Assembly: GCA_023413555.1 (NCBI GenBank) | Contig: JAEZPG010000092.1 | Coordinates: forward strand, 14,392-78,391 | From: Bacillota bacterium | Lineage (GTDB): Bacteria; Bacillota; Clostridia; Lachnospirales; Lachnospiraceae | DNA: 64,000 nt | Direction: 5' to 3' | The notes under the pieces: model-generated | Database searches by the model: none | Seen by the model: the letters and a program-made list of their open reading frames with translations, nothing else | What the model was told of the DNA's origin: nothing | In this document: piece after piece, positions 24,054 to 32,769 of the stretch | How the letters are laid out: each line of letters starts with the position of its first letter | Numbering within the stretch: the first letter of the stretch is position 1 | Position numbers and translations under genes: made by a program

Positions 24054-25754
24054 TTATCTAAAATTATATTCCGTTACAATACTCTCTCTTCCTGTAACTT
24101 GATCATTATAAAATTCATAGAAACATATTCCTAAAAAGCTGCCTGTAATATTAGTAACGTTATGATATCCTCTATTCCGTAGTGCTAACGTTGCATTATA
24201 GCTACGTTGACCAGTTCTACAATGTACATATACCGGCTTATCTTTTGGAATTTCATCCATTCTTTCTCTAAGTTGACTTAACGGAATGTTGATTGCCCCT
24301 TTAATATGCCCACGATTAAATTCACTGATTTCCCTTACGTCTATTATGATGTTATCCGTTTCAACCAACTCTCTTACCTTGTCCACATTCACTTGCCTAA
24401 ATTCACCATCTAACAGATTGGATGCTACATACCCTGCATAGTTTACAATATCCTTTGCCGTAGAAAATGGAGGAGCATAGCTTAATTCCAAGTCCTTCAA
24501 GTCTTCTACTGTTCCGTTCAACTTAATTGCAGTAGCAATGACATCAATTCGCTTTGTTACATCACCTTTCCCGATTGCCTGCGCCCCTAAGATTTTTCCT
24601 GTCGGTACTTCAAATAGCAGTTTGAAATGCATTGGTGCTGCATCTGGCATAATTCCAACTTTATCGGATAGAATTATGCGTACAATCTCATAATTGATAT
24701 TCATTTTTTGAGCTTTGATTAAGGATTCATTTAACCCTGTTGAGGCCCCATTATATTCAAATACTTTAATTGCAGAAGATCCTATATATCCCTTATTTAA
24801 TGTACTCTTGTGATTGATATGATTTGCAACGGATCTAGCCTGCTTTAAGGCAGGGCCTGCTAAGGATAACTTTGTTGTAGTATGGGTTAATGCATGATAT
24901 ACTTCGATTGCATCACCCACTGCGTAGATATCTGGGTCATTGGTAAGATAATTCTTATCTACCTTAATTGCACCTGTGTCTCCGATTACAAGACCTGCTT
25001 CTTTTGCAAGAGTTATCTCAGGGGATACACCGACTGCCATAATCACTGCACTGGCATTGAGTTTCTTTCCAGATGCCAAGACAACTTTATCTTCATCAAA
25101 CCTCTCCACCTTATCTCCTACAATTAAATTCACCTTATGATCCATCAATACTTTATGGAATATTTGAACCATATCGTAATCAAATGGTCTTAAAATTTGA
25201 TTCGTAGCTTCAATCAAGGAAACATTGTAGCCCGCCTCGCTTAAGTTCTCAGCAACTTCAACTCCAACATATCCTCCACCAATCACCGTTACATCCGTGG
25301 TCGTCATTTTCCTTACAAACTGATTTAACTTATCAATATCAACTACATTTCTCACAGCAAAAACATTGACCTTTTCAATACCTGGTAGCTTTGGTACAAT
25401 TGGAGAAGCTCCTGGAGATAAGATAAGTTTATCATACGTTTCTTCATATTCTTCGCCTGAATCCACTTTTTTTACTGTTACCGATTTATTTTTTCTATCA
25501 ATAGCAGTTACTTCACTATTTACACGTGCATCTATATTATATTGCTTTAAAAACAACATTGGGTTCATTAATACCAAATTATCTACATCCTTAATAACCC
25601 CACTTAAATGATACGGAAGGGAACAATTAGAAAAAGAAACATGAGGCCCTCTTTCAAACATAATAATTTGATCCTCTTCACTATTTCTTCTTAGCTTCGC
25701 AGCAGCCGAAGCTCCACCAGCTACTCCTCCAATAATTAGTATTTTTCTTCCCAT
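24054..25754 (-). CDS. CoA-disulfide reductase fused to rhodanese (CoADR-Rhd)
   Basis: A 566-aa FAD/NAD(P)H enzyme. The FAD site is GGVAGGASAAAKLRR, the single redox cysteine is C44 (SFSNCSLPY), and the NAD(P)H site is IGGGYVGVEVAE. The C-terminal rhodanese domain has active-site CRTGQRS (C512). Such fusions reduce CoA disulfide or persulfide and polysulfide. AAGGAGGATGATTAA leads the ATG. A separate rhodanese gene lies 28 bases upstream, so the pair probably handles sulfane sulfur and redox stress. Confidence 0.92.
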   Translation of the reverse strand: MGRKILIIGGVAGGASAAAKLRRNSEEDQIIMFERGPHVSFSNCSLPYHLSGVIKDVDNLVLMNPMLFLKQYNIDARVNSEVTAIDRKNKSVTVKKVDSGEEYEETYDKLILSPGASPIVPKLPGIEKVNVFAVRNVVDIDKLNQFVRKMTTTDVTVIGGGYVGVEVAENLSEAGYNVSLIEATNQILRPFDYDMVQIFHKVLMDHKVNLIVGDKVERFDEDKVVLASGKKLNASAVIMAVGVSPEITLAKEAGLVIGDTGAIKVDKNYLTNDPDIYAVGDAIEVYHALTHTTTKLSLAGPALKQARSVANHINHKSTLNKGYIGSSAIKVFEYNGASTGLNESLIKAQKMNINYEIVRIILSDKVGIMPDAAPMHFKLLFEVPTGKILGAQAIGKGDVTKRIDVIATAIKLNGTVEDLKDLELSYAPPFSTAKDIVNYAGYVASNLLDGEFRQVNVDKVRELVETDNIIIDVREISEFNRGHIKGAINIPLSQLRERMDEIPKDKPVYVHCRTGQRSYNATLALRNRGYHNVTNITGSFLGICFYEFYNDQVTGRESIVTEYNFR

Positions 25755-25782
25755 TTAATCATCCTCCTTGGTTAATTACTTA

Positions 25783-26103
25783 TTACTTTCTCTTTGTTCC
25801 CACATAGGAACCCATGCCTCCAGCAACATTGATGACATCATAGCCTTGTTTCTCAAGTTCCCTTGTGGTTCTTCCACTTCTTCCACCTGACTGGCACATA
25901 ATATAATAGGTCTTATCCTTTAATAAGTATTTCTCAGGACTTGAAAGTAAAGTACCCATAGGTATGTTTTTAGCGGTCCTTATACTTCCTGATTTATATT
26001 CATAGGGTTCCCTAATATCAATTAGTTCCACTTTGCCAATTAGATTGTCCATATCATTTACATTAATGACTTTACTGGTACCTTTTTTTAAAAAGTCAAA
26101 CAT
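25783..26103 (-). CDS. Single-domain rhodanese sulfurtransferase
   Basis: A 106-aa rhodanese with active-site cysteine in MCQSGGRSGRTT. AAGGAGGATGTTATT stands before ATG 26103, so a 14-residue N-terminal extension is rejected. It is the first gene of a two-gene unit with the CoA-disulfide reductase-rhodanese. It should carry persulfide sulfur to or from that enzyme. Confidence 0.9.
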   Translation of the reverse strand: MFDFLKKGTSKVINVNDMDNLIGKVELIDIREPYEYKSGSIRTAKNIPMGTLLSSPEKYLLKDKTYYIMCQSGGRSGRTTRELEKQGYDVINVAGGMGSYVGTKRK

Positions 26104-26259
26104 AATAACATCCTCCTTAGTTAAAATTAATGATTCTTGTTTCATAGCTTTTCTGTTATCCTAATTATACATTATTTTCGACAATAATCTGTGACATAAT
26201 CACATAAAATGCTGATTATTTTGTCTTTTCATACTCGAACCAATTACAAGATCATTACG

Positions 26260-26290
26260 AAAAAACCTCTTAACCAAATTGGTCAAGAGG
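26260..26290 (-). terminator. Terminator of the SDR gene
   Basis: Minus strand: CCTCTTGACC pairs with GGTTAAGAGG across AATTT (one G.U), followed by TTTTTTCG. Confidence 0.8.
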
Positions 26291-26344
26291 CCCTAATCTA
26301 ACGTCTATATAATTTCCCCAGATAACAAACGAATATATCACTTG

Positions 26345-27175
26345 CTAAATTGCAAGTGGTTGTCTACCATTAATGTCAGTGAATGAATACTTTAAGCCAA
26401 TTTCCCCAGTACGTAGAATTGTTCCACTTTGCTCGATGGCACTGTCATCCTGTTCCAACGCCGCTATACAGCGTCCAACGAACTGTGGCGTTTCCATTTT
26501 ATCTAGGCTTAAAGATGGATCATATTTTGCCAATTCAATCATTCCCTCAGTTGCAACATCACCTGGATAGAGAGCAAACATCTTTACTCCATATTCTTTT
26601 AATTCACAAGCAGCATCGGTAGTAAATTTATTCGTTGCTGCCTTGACCAAACCATGTGATACATTTAACCAATATTTCTCAGCGCTTATATATGATATAT
26701 TGGCAATCAAGCCGCTATGTTGTTTTACCATCATCTTAGCAGCATAACGACTTGCAAGATAATTAGAACGCATTCCTACCATGTGAAGATCATCGAACAA
26801 TGACATTGGTTGTTCCCAAAATGGTGTTTGGAAGAAATATTTATTCATGATGTGATCCACACCTGCATAAGCACTATTCACCAAAATATCGATCTTTCCC
26901 TGTTCTCTCTCAACTCGATCAAATAGTTCCTTAACCTCCTCATCCTTCTTGAAGTCGCAGCGATGAGCAATTCCAATACCCCCTAGTCGATTCACTTCAT
27001 TGGCTGTTTCCTGTATCGTTGTATTCTTTAAAAAATCAGGAAATCCTTCTGTGTTTTCGGTTCTTCCTGTTACGTAAACGGTAGCTCCATATTCCCCCAG
27101 TGCTAGAGCTACACCTTTTCCAATTCCTCGACTGGCACCTGTTACAACTGCAACTTTACCTTTTAAATCATACAT
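26345..27175 (-). CDS. Short-chain dehydrogenase (DHRS1-like) with altered active site
   Basis: About 276 aa with the cofactor motif TGASRGIGKG and the NSA(Y)AG element of SDRs. It resembles the DHRS1 group. Where the group has the catalytic tyrosine (Y-G-x-x-K), this protein reads S-H-G-L-V-K, so the tyrosine position is histidine (H174) while the lysine (K178) remains. Ordinary oxidoreductase activity is therefore doubtful. AAAGGAGGATTTCAC lies before ATG 27175. It is monocistronic and divergent from nothing obvious. Confidence 0.8.
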   Translation of the reverse strand: MYDLKGKVAVVTGASRGIGKGVALALGEYGATVYVTGRTENTEGFPDFLKNTTIQETANEVNRLGGIGIAHRCDFKKDEEVKELFDRVEREQGKIDILVNSAYAGVDHIMNKYFFQTPFWEQPMSLFDDLHMVGMRSNYLASRYAAKMMVKQHSGLIANISYISAEKYWLNVSHGLVKAATNKFTTDAACELKEYGVKMFALYPGDVATEGMIELAKYDPSLSLDKMETPQFVGRCIAALEQDDSAIEQSGTILRTGEIGLKYSFTDINGRQPLAI

Positions 27176-27294
27176 GTGAAATCCTCCTTTAATCATAAGA
27201 AAGACATACTATCTGTAGAAGCAATATATATAAAAAAAGCCATAATATCAGTAACATCTCTCTTCTTAAATGTTATCCAAATTATAGCTTATTG

Positions 27295-28179
27295 TTATTT
27301 CTCTTGCTTGACGTTTTTTGCTGTATTTATTGGGGCTTTTATGGGAACTAAAATACTCACGTCTTTTACATCATTTATTTTATAAATATCGAGCATCCCC
27401 ATTCCATTGGGATTAAGTTCTATTTCCTTTAATATAATCCAACGATACAAATCCTCAACAAATGTATTTCTTATCTTTAACATATCTCCATAATATCGAA
27501 AACAAGCATACCAACCTTCTGATAAATGGAAACACTTTAACCCTTTTTCCCTATCCCCTTTCGATATATTTCCACCAAAAAACACAGTATATTTTCCACT
27601 TTCATTTCCATGGCAGCTCACCATACTATATAATTTATTATCCGTAAGTGATTTGGAATATCTTTTTATAAAATTACTCCCAGTGAAGTGTAAGATATGC
27701 TCAAAGTCAGGTTTATTCTCATTTACTTCTGTATATATCCCATAGAAATCTGAACTCTTCAAATACAGAAAGGAATTCTTAAGTGCCAATGAACCTTTCT
27801 GGTTGGAAATATCCCTTATTACAATATTGGTCTTTTCTATCAATTTAATCTCCACATCACTGTTTCTATAAAGTGAAGGAGATATACCAAATTGCTTTCT
27901 AAATGCCCTACTAAAGACCTCAGGACTTTTATAGCCATAGTCCATAGCTACCATTGTTATTGTGCAGTCTGAGGTTCTCAACTTTTCTGCGACTACGGAG
28001 AGCTTACGACCTTGTATATACTGTTTCATACTGTAACCAGTCAGAATCTTAAAGATTCTACTAAAATGAAATTCTGACAAAAAGAACTTTTTAGATATCT
28101 CATGCAATGTCAAGGATTTATTAATATTATCCTCTATATGATCAATGACCTGATTCATCAGATGTATGTAAGAATTCAA
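27295..28179 (-). CDS. AraC-family regulator with C-terminal effector domain
   Basis: A 294-aa protein. Two helix-turn-helix units lie at the N-terminus (LTLHEISKKFFLSEFHFSRIF, and ITMVAMDYGYKSPEVFSRAFRKQFG), ending near residue 105. The remaining 190 residues look like a GyrI-like small-molecule binding domain. AGAGGG precedes the ATG. DNA-binding-first order is typical of the Rob/SoxS-like group with effector domains. It may regulate the adjacent SDR gene; the target is not known. Confidence 0.85.
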   Translation of the reverse strand: MNSYIHLMNQVIDHIEDNINKSLTLHEISKKFFLSEFHFSRIFKILTGYSMKQYIQGRKLSVVAEKLRTSDCTITMVAMDYGYKSPEVFSRAFRKQFGISPSLYRNSDVEIKLIEKTNIVIRDISNQKGSLALKNSFLYLKSSDFYGIYTEVNENKPDFEHILHFTGSNFIKRYSKSLTDNKLYSMVSCHGNESGKYTVFFGGNISKGDREKGLKCFHLSEGWYACFRYYGDMLKIRNTFVEDLYRWIILKEIELNPNGMGMLDIYKINDVKDVSILVPIKAPINTAKNVKQEK

Positions 28180-28218
28180 AATATCCCTCTTTTCATATGC
28201 GATTACTATATAAACTAC

Positions 28219-29253
28219 TTATAAAAGATTCTCAGGTCTAACCTTTCTTCCAGACCAACCCATATTCTTAGACCATTCCTTCATAGCCTCTTTTTCTTCA
28301 TCATCCTCTCCATGAAGGATTTCTAGCATATTGCAGTATCCATCAATACCACCTACATCATCACACACCGATAGTCCGTCTGCATCCACGCATACTGGAC
28401 GATGTTCTTCTATCGGCTTTATTGGGTTCCCTGATGCTTCATACTTTTTCTTTGTTTCATAACATGCTGTTGCAGTTATTCTTACATTCCAATCATCGCC
28501 ATAATCGTACCAATAATGTAACGCATGTAAGATTGGAGTTGTGACCGGTGCCATGCCCTCTTCCTTGCTGTCACAATTTTGCAATGTTCTTCTATTTGAA
28601 AAATACCACGAATCAAATGTTTGTTCCATTCCTGGCATAAGTAAAATATCATACAGTAGAATTCTTTCTATTAATTCATCAAAAGCACCTGATAACTTTC
28701 TACTGGCTGCAAGTTCTTTCAAAGTCATATCGGAAGTAGGTGCAATACGTTCTATCAATTCTTTGATATCTTGTTGGCATCTATCATAATATTCTCTTGT
28801 TCCTCCATAATAATATGGTCCTGTATATTTCTCCCTGAGCCAGTTCTTTACACTCATAGTTGTTCTATAATCATCATCCCAATAGATATCTCCAAAATCT
28901 TCACATGGAAATCTAAAATACATTCCTACTAGATTCGCCCATTTTGTAAACTTACCAGATAGAGTCATCCTATTATAATCCTCTTTGTATGGATGAAAAC
29001 TATGCAAATGACTATTTTGCCATCCAAATGCCCTATTTATTACGTAATGAAGTGAATGAAGTGTCATATCTCCTGGTACCACAATATCCCTAGATATTCC
29101 ATGTATCATTTTTCCATATTTAGCAAGTATACATTTTTCCTTTTCGTCTACTTCTTTTCTATCTAATTCCAAGTGAATTTTTATCGCATATGGTATTGGT
29201 CGCTGTCCTTCCAACTGTTTATTTCGAGCTTTTACTACATCTAAGTTTATCAT
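28219..29253 (-). CDS. pRiA4b ORF-3-like protein
   Basis: A 344-aa protein with the two parts of the pRiA4b ORF-3 family. The N-terminal part contains TLHSLHYVINRAFGWQNSHLH, and a later part contains YWYDYGDDWNVRI. The family is widespread on plasmids and chromosomes and has no established function. It ends in an acidic, tryptophan-containing tail. GGAGGAGAAAAGTAT stands before the ATG. It diverges from the MarR operon, whose operators lie in the shared 230-base gap. Confidence 0.8.
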   Translation of the reverse strand: MINLDVVKARNKQLEGQRPIPYAIKIHLELDRKEVDEKEKCILAKYGKMIHGISRDIVVPGDMTLHSLHYVINRAFGWQNSHLHSFHPYKEDYNRMTLSGKFTKWANLVGMYFRFPCEDFGDIYWDDDYRTTMSVKNWLREKYTGPYYYGGTREYYDRCQQDIKELIERIAPTSDMTLKELAASRKLSGAFDELIERILLYDILLMPGMEQTFDSWYFSNRRTLQNCDSKEEGMAPVTTPILHALHYWYDYGDDWNVRITATACYETKKKYEASGNPIKPIEEHRPVCVDADGLSVCDDVGGIDGYCNMLEILHGEDDEEKEAMKEWSKNMGWSGRKVRPENLL

Positions 29254-29410
29254 ATACTTTTCTCCTCCATATGCAATTAACTTTAAACTGCTATTGAGTT
29301 GATTTTATATGTTATTACCTATTGTGTCAACCTTACCTTTCTGAAATAGTAACGTTCTACACCTGGTTCAAATATTGCCATCCTATGGAACGATATCACA
29401 CGATTTTTAA

Positions 29411-29456
29411 TTGCAAAGTGCACAGAATATTGCTAAAATATAATTGCAAAGTGCAA
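29411..29456 (+). promoter_or_regulatory. Twin operator palindromes and promoter of the MarR operon
   Basis: TTGCAAAGTGCAC (29411-29423) and TTGCAAAGTGCAA (29444-29456) are near-identical palindromes 33 bp apart, three helical turns. A TATAAT -10 box at 29439-29444 abuts the second site. This is what an autorepressing MarR operator would look like. Confidence 0.7.
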
Positions 29457-29486
29457 TAAAATCAACTATAGGGAGGTATCCTAATT

Positions 29487-29936
29487 GTGGCTAATAAGAA
29501 GCTGAACCAACAACGAATCAGTGAAATTCTCTTTCGCTATTTACAAAGCCTTTATTTATTTGAACAAAGAGAAGCCTCTCTCTTCTCTGTGTCATGGGAT
29601 GAGGTATATCTTCTGCAGCTCTTAGTACGCCAAAATCCTATGACAGTGACGGAATTGGCTAGGAAGCTAAAGGTGAAGAATTTTACTGCTAGCAGGATGA
29701 TTACACGCTTAGCAGACCAGAATCTTGTATTAAGGAACCAGTCTACAAAGGATAGGCGTTTGGTAGAAGTATCCATTACTTCACAAGGACGGAACAAAAT
29801 TCAGGAAATTGAAACCTTTAATTATCATACGATTCTTACTAATATTGATACTCTAGGTGAAAATGAAGTACAAGTCTTAATAAACTCAATAGAAAATCTG
29901 GATATTCTACTAGGTCTAAAAGATGAAAAGGAGTGA
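29487..29936 (+). CDS. MarR-family transcriptional regulator
   Basis: A 149-aa winged-helix regulator: MTVTELARKLKVKNFTASRMITRL is the recognition region and DRRLVEVSITSQG the wing. The start is GTG with GGGAGG 10 bases upstream. It leads a three-gene unit with an SDR and an acetoacetate decarboxylase-like enzyme. Twin palindromes overlapping its promoter make autorepression likely. The ligand is unknown. Confidence 0.9.
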   Translation: MANKKLNQQRISEILFRYLQSLYLFEQREASLFSVSWDEVYLLQLLVRQNPMTVTELARKLKVKNFTASRMITRLADQNLVLRNQSTKDRRLVEVSITSQGRNKIQEIETFNYHTILTNIDTLGENEVQVLINSIENLDILLGLKDEKE

Positions 29937-29942
29937 GTAAGA

Positions 29943-30719
29943 ATGAATTGGGAACATAAGAATATTGTTGTTACCGGTGCCTCTTCTGGCATTGGCTTAG
30001 AACTTGTCAAAGGCTTCCTTTCCAAAGGATGTCGTGTGGTAGCGGCAGGCAGAACGATCAATAGTCTTTCTCTTAATCATAAAGGCCTCTACCTATTTCA
30101 ATGTGATGTCTCTACTCCTGAAGGAGTGGATCATTTGTTTACTTATGCTCTGAAAAAACTAGGTTCTATCGATGTTTTTGTTGCTAACGCAGGCTTTGCT
30201 TTTTATGAAAAGCTAGGGGAAGCTGATTGGGAGCATATCTCCTCGATTTTCAACATTAATTATAAATCCGTCGTCTACAGCGCTCAAAAACTGAAGCAAC
30301 TTAATCATGATAAACCTTATAATTTTGTCACCACATCAAGCGGGATGGCGATTCTCCCTTTGCCCGGATATGCCTTATATAGTAGCACCAAAGCAGCACT
30401 TAAGGGCTTTTCCGAAGCTTACCGTTGGGAGCTATGCAATGGGCAATATTTTCAGGTAGTCTACCCTATAGCAACTAGAACCAACTTCTTTAAAAATGCA
30501 GGAGGAAGTCCAGTTCCTTGGCCTTCTCAAGAAACTAGAGTTGTGGCACAAAGTATTCTTAATGGTATCCGGAACAATCGCAATAGCATCTATCCTTCTA
30601 AATTATTTTATTCCTTTACTTTACTTAATAGGGTTAATCCCGTATTCTTTAATCTGTATACCTACATAGAGTATAAGAAGTTCAAACGTTGGTTAACTAA
30701 TAATAATAAATCATGTTAA
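29943..30719 (+). CDS. Short-chain dehydrogenase/reductase
   Basis: A 258-aa SDR with an intact active site: cofactor loop TGASSGIGLE, NAG motif, serine in TTSSGMAILP and Y-S-S-T-K. The C-terminus has a hydrophobic segment (FNLYTYIEYKKFKRW) as in membrane-associated lipid-type SDRs. It starts 6 bases after the MarR gene and is 10 bases from the decarboxylase-like gene, so all three are one operon. A reduction or oxidation step on a keto compound is expected. Confidence 0.88.
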   Translation: MNWEHKNIVVTGASSGIGLELVKGFLSKGCRVVAAGRTINSLSLNHKGLYLFQCDVSTPEGVDHLFTYALKKLGSIDVFVANAGFAFYEKLGEADWEHISSIFNINYKSVVYSAQKLKQLNHDKPYNFVTTSSGMAILPLPGYALYSSTKAALKGFSEAYRWELCNGQYFQVVYPIATRTNFFKNAGGSPVPWPSQETRVVAQSILNGIRNNRNSIYPSKLFYSFTLLNRVNPVFFNLYTYIEYKKFKRWLTNNNKSC

Positions 30720-30729
30720 GGAGTGCCTT

Positions 30730-31374
30730 ATGGTCAAAAAATATCCGGCTCCCTGGGTCTTGTCTGGGAAGGGCTACATTCTACTCTATAAATTCACAAA
30801 ATCCTTTGTGGTAGAATCTTCTAATATACCTGAATTCTTAAAAGGACAATACACTGGCGGCTTTGGTGCCCTTATGCTTGTGGATTACAGCACCTCTAAT
30901 GCTGGTCCCTATGGTGAATTGCTTTTCATTCCCGGCAAATTCAAGCATGAAGGCAAAAAGCTCAATACCATCAGCAAAATATATGTTTCTACCATGGCCA
31001 GTGTGGAAAACGGAAGGAGCAATTGGGGAATTCCGAAAGAGCTGGCTGACTTCTCTTTTCAAAGCATAGACTCTCATACCGAAAAAGTGGCCATCTCCTC
31101 AGAAAATGATACCATAGCTGAATTTACTCTAAAATCTGGAAAATTACCTTTTCCAGTCAACACTAAGCTCTTACCCTTCCCCTTAGTTCAGTATCATGAA
31201 GGAAAGTATTATTACACCACCTTTCACGGCAAAGGAACTGGCAGATTCGCCAAACTAACGGATGTCAATATTAATTCAAAGCTCTTCCCTGATGTAAGTG
31301 GTATTAAGCCTTTCGTTGCCATTAAAGTGGAGCCTTTTAAAATCACCTTTCCTGTAGCAAGAATTGAAGGATAA
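30730..31374 (+). CDS. Acetoacetate decarboxylase-family protein
   Basis: A 214-aa protein with the ADC fold signature GRSNWGIPKELADF. The Schiff-base lysine position is K103 (PKEL). The next residue, a second lysine in true acetoacetate decarboxylases (PKKL) that lowers the pKa, is glutamate here. It may therefore act as an aldolase/dehydratase or on another keto acid. AAGGAGTGCCTT precedes the ATG. It is the last gene of the MarR operon and is followed by a strong hairpin at 31435. Confidence 0.82.
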   Translation: MVKKYPAPWVLSGKGYILLYKFTKSFVVESSNIPEFLKGQYTGGFGALMLVDYSTSNAGPYGELLFIPGKFKHEGKKLNTISKIYVSTMASVENGRSNWGIPKELADFSFQSIDSHTEKVAISSENDTIAEFTLKSGKLPFPVNTKLLPFPLVQYHEGKYYYTTFHGKGTGRFAKLTDVNINSKLFPDVSGIKPFVAIKVEPFKITFPVARIEG

Positions 31375-31434
31375 TTTAGGGACAAGTGAAAACTCGAAGT
31401 TATTGCAAGAAAATAAAATTGCTCTAAGATCAGT

Positions 31435-31466
31435 GTTGGTGCGGGTGTAAAACACCACGCACCAAC
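31435..31466 (+). terminator. Strong hairpin after the ADC-like gene
   Basis: GTTGGTGCG plus GGTGT pairs with ACACC plus CGCACCAAC around an AAA loop with one bulged A. No U-tract follows, so it may protect the 3' end rather than terminate. Confidence 0.5.
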
Positions 31467-31500
31467 AAATCTCTACAAAATGGAAGTTCCAGAATTATTG

Positions 31501-31905
31501 TTAGTGTTTTGCAGAATATACTTCGATTTTAAACCTACCAGTAAAACCTGTATATTCAACTCTCAATGTATATGTATCCGTATCTTCAATCTCATAAAAC
31601 GTTTCTAATTCTTTTGCTTGATCCAAACTATATACTTGTTCCTTGTTTGAATTGTAAAGTACAACTTCTAAATCTCCACTATTTATATTAGACTTAAAGG
31701 AAAACTTTAATTTATCATTCTTACTTGCCTTAAATGTAATACTATTAGAACTTGTAGTTTTTTCATCAACAGACAAACTCATTTCACCAACATAAGACTT
31801 ACTTATTCTACTAAATAGCTTTGATTTCAGGGACATCCATCCTCCTAAAACAATAAATACAAGAACTACAAAACATATAAGAATAGTTTTCTTCTTCACT
31901 ATCAA
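31501..31905 (-). CDS. Membrane-anchored or secreted small protein
   Basis: A 134-aa protein. One hydrophobic segment (residues 6-24) follows MIVKKK, as in an uncleaved signal anchor. The outside part is a beta-rich domain of about 100 residues ending FTGRFKIEVYSAKH, resembling small C-terminal beta-sandwich domains. No lipobox is present. The family is not recognised. It lies next to the DinB-like gene with a 51-base gap. Confidence 0.6.
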   Translation of the reverse strand: MIVKKKTILICFVVLVFIVLGGWMSLKSKLFSRISKSYVGEMSLSVDEKTTSSNSITFKASKNDKLKFSFKSNINSGDLEVVLYNSNKEQVYSLDQAKELETFYEIEDTDTYTLRVEYTGFTGRFKIEVYSAKH

Positions 31906-31956
31906 TTTCTCCTATAATTTTTCATTTTAAACACTCTAAAACTTAAGCATATTACT

Positions 31957-32628
31957 TTAGGTTATCAAATTTGACTTGGACAACTTATTCTTTATTCGCA
32001 AAGATGCTTCGATATGCATAATCCAATGTCTTGAACATGGCATCTGAAGCAATCCTCGCACGTCCTTGCCACACCAATAGTCAATGAGCCAATGTGCATT
32101 CTGATCGGTACTTACAACATTTAGCGCCATAACTCTCTCCTTATCGTTTTCAGTGAATTTCATCTTTAAATCATTATAGGATATCCTTTTTAACATAGCC
32201 TCAGTACTTTTTCTCACATCCCGAATATATTGATATAAGGCTTTCAAATCTAATTGCTTTGAAAACAAAACAATCTGCTCCTTAACTAGTTCGTTTCCTG
32301 TTGTTATAATTGGAGAGCCTATTTTCTTCTGGTAATCTTCTGAAAATAGTATCTGCGTATCATTGCAAATTAGCGTATGTACAACAATATCTTCTATACG
32401 AAAAATATGCCAAAGAGAATATGCAATTGTCTTACTATGATACCCATGCGCATTTATAAAAGGAATAGCACTGAAATCCTCTTTGGAAAGTTGCAATAAC
32501 CATGATTCCACTTCATTCATCAGTTCTTTACGGAGTATTAGTAATGTCTTAATTCCATCCGAAAATGTGAGCTTTTTTTTAAGTTGCATTTGTATTGTTT
32601 TATTAAGTTCGGACCACGCTTTGTTCAT
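31957..32628 (-). CDS. DinB-like four-helix protein
   Basis: A 223-aa helical protein. The metal-binding DinB/YfiT pattern is visible as HSKTIAYSLWHIFRIED near residues 63-80, with later histidines (QNAHWLIDYW, SRHW). Such proteins bind a divalent metal with three histidines and often act as thiol transferases. The exact substrate is unknown. It follows the ABC transporter genes on the same strand. Confidence 0.65.
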   Translation of the reverse strand: MNKAWSELNKTIQMQLKKKLTFSDGIKTLLILRKELMNEVESWLLQLSKEDFSAIPFINAHGYHSKTIAYSLWHIFRIEDIVVHTLICNDTQILFSEDYQKKIGSPIITTGNELVKEQIVLFSKQLDLKALYQYIRDVRKSTEAMLKRISYNDLKMKFTENDKERVMALNVVSTDQNAHWLIDYWCGKDVRGLLQMPCSRHWIMHIEASLRIKNKLSKSNLIT

Positions 32629-32769
32629 AATAATAAATCCTCAAGTTCTTTTTTGTGATTATGTTATATTGATTGCTAGTTATAGCATCCGCCAGTTCCA
32701 ACTGACATCTTTAGATGTAGTATTATTAATCATATACCTCGTACTTTGCTTATCATCTAACTATTATTC

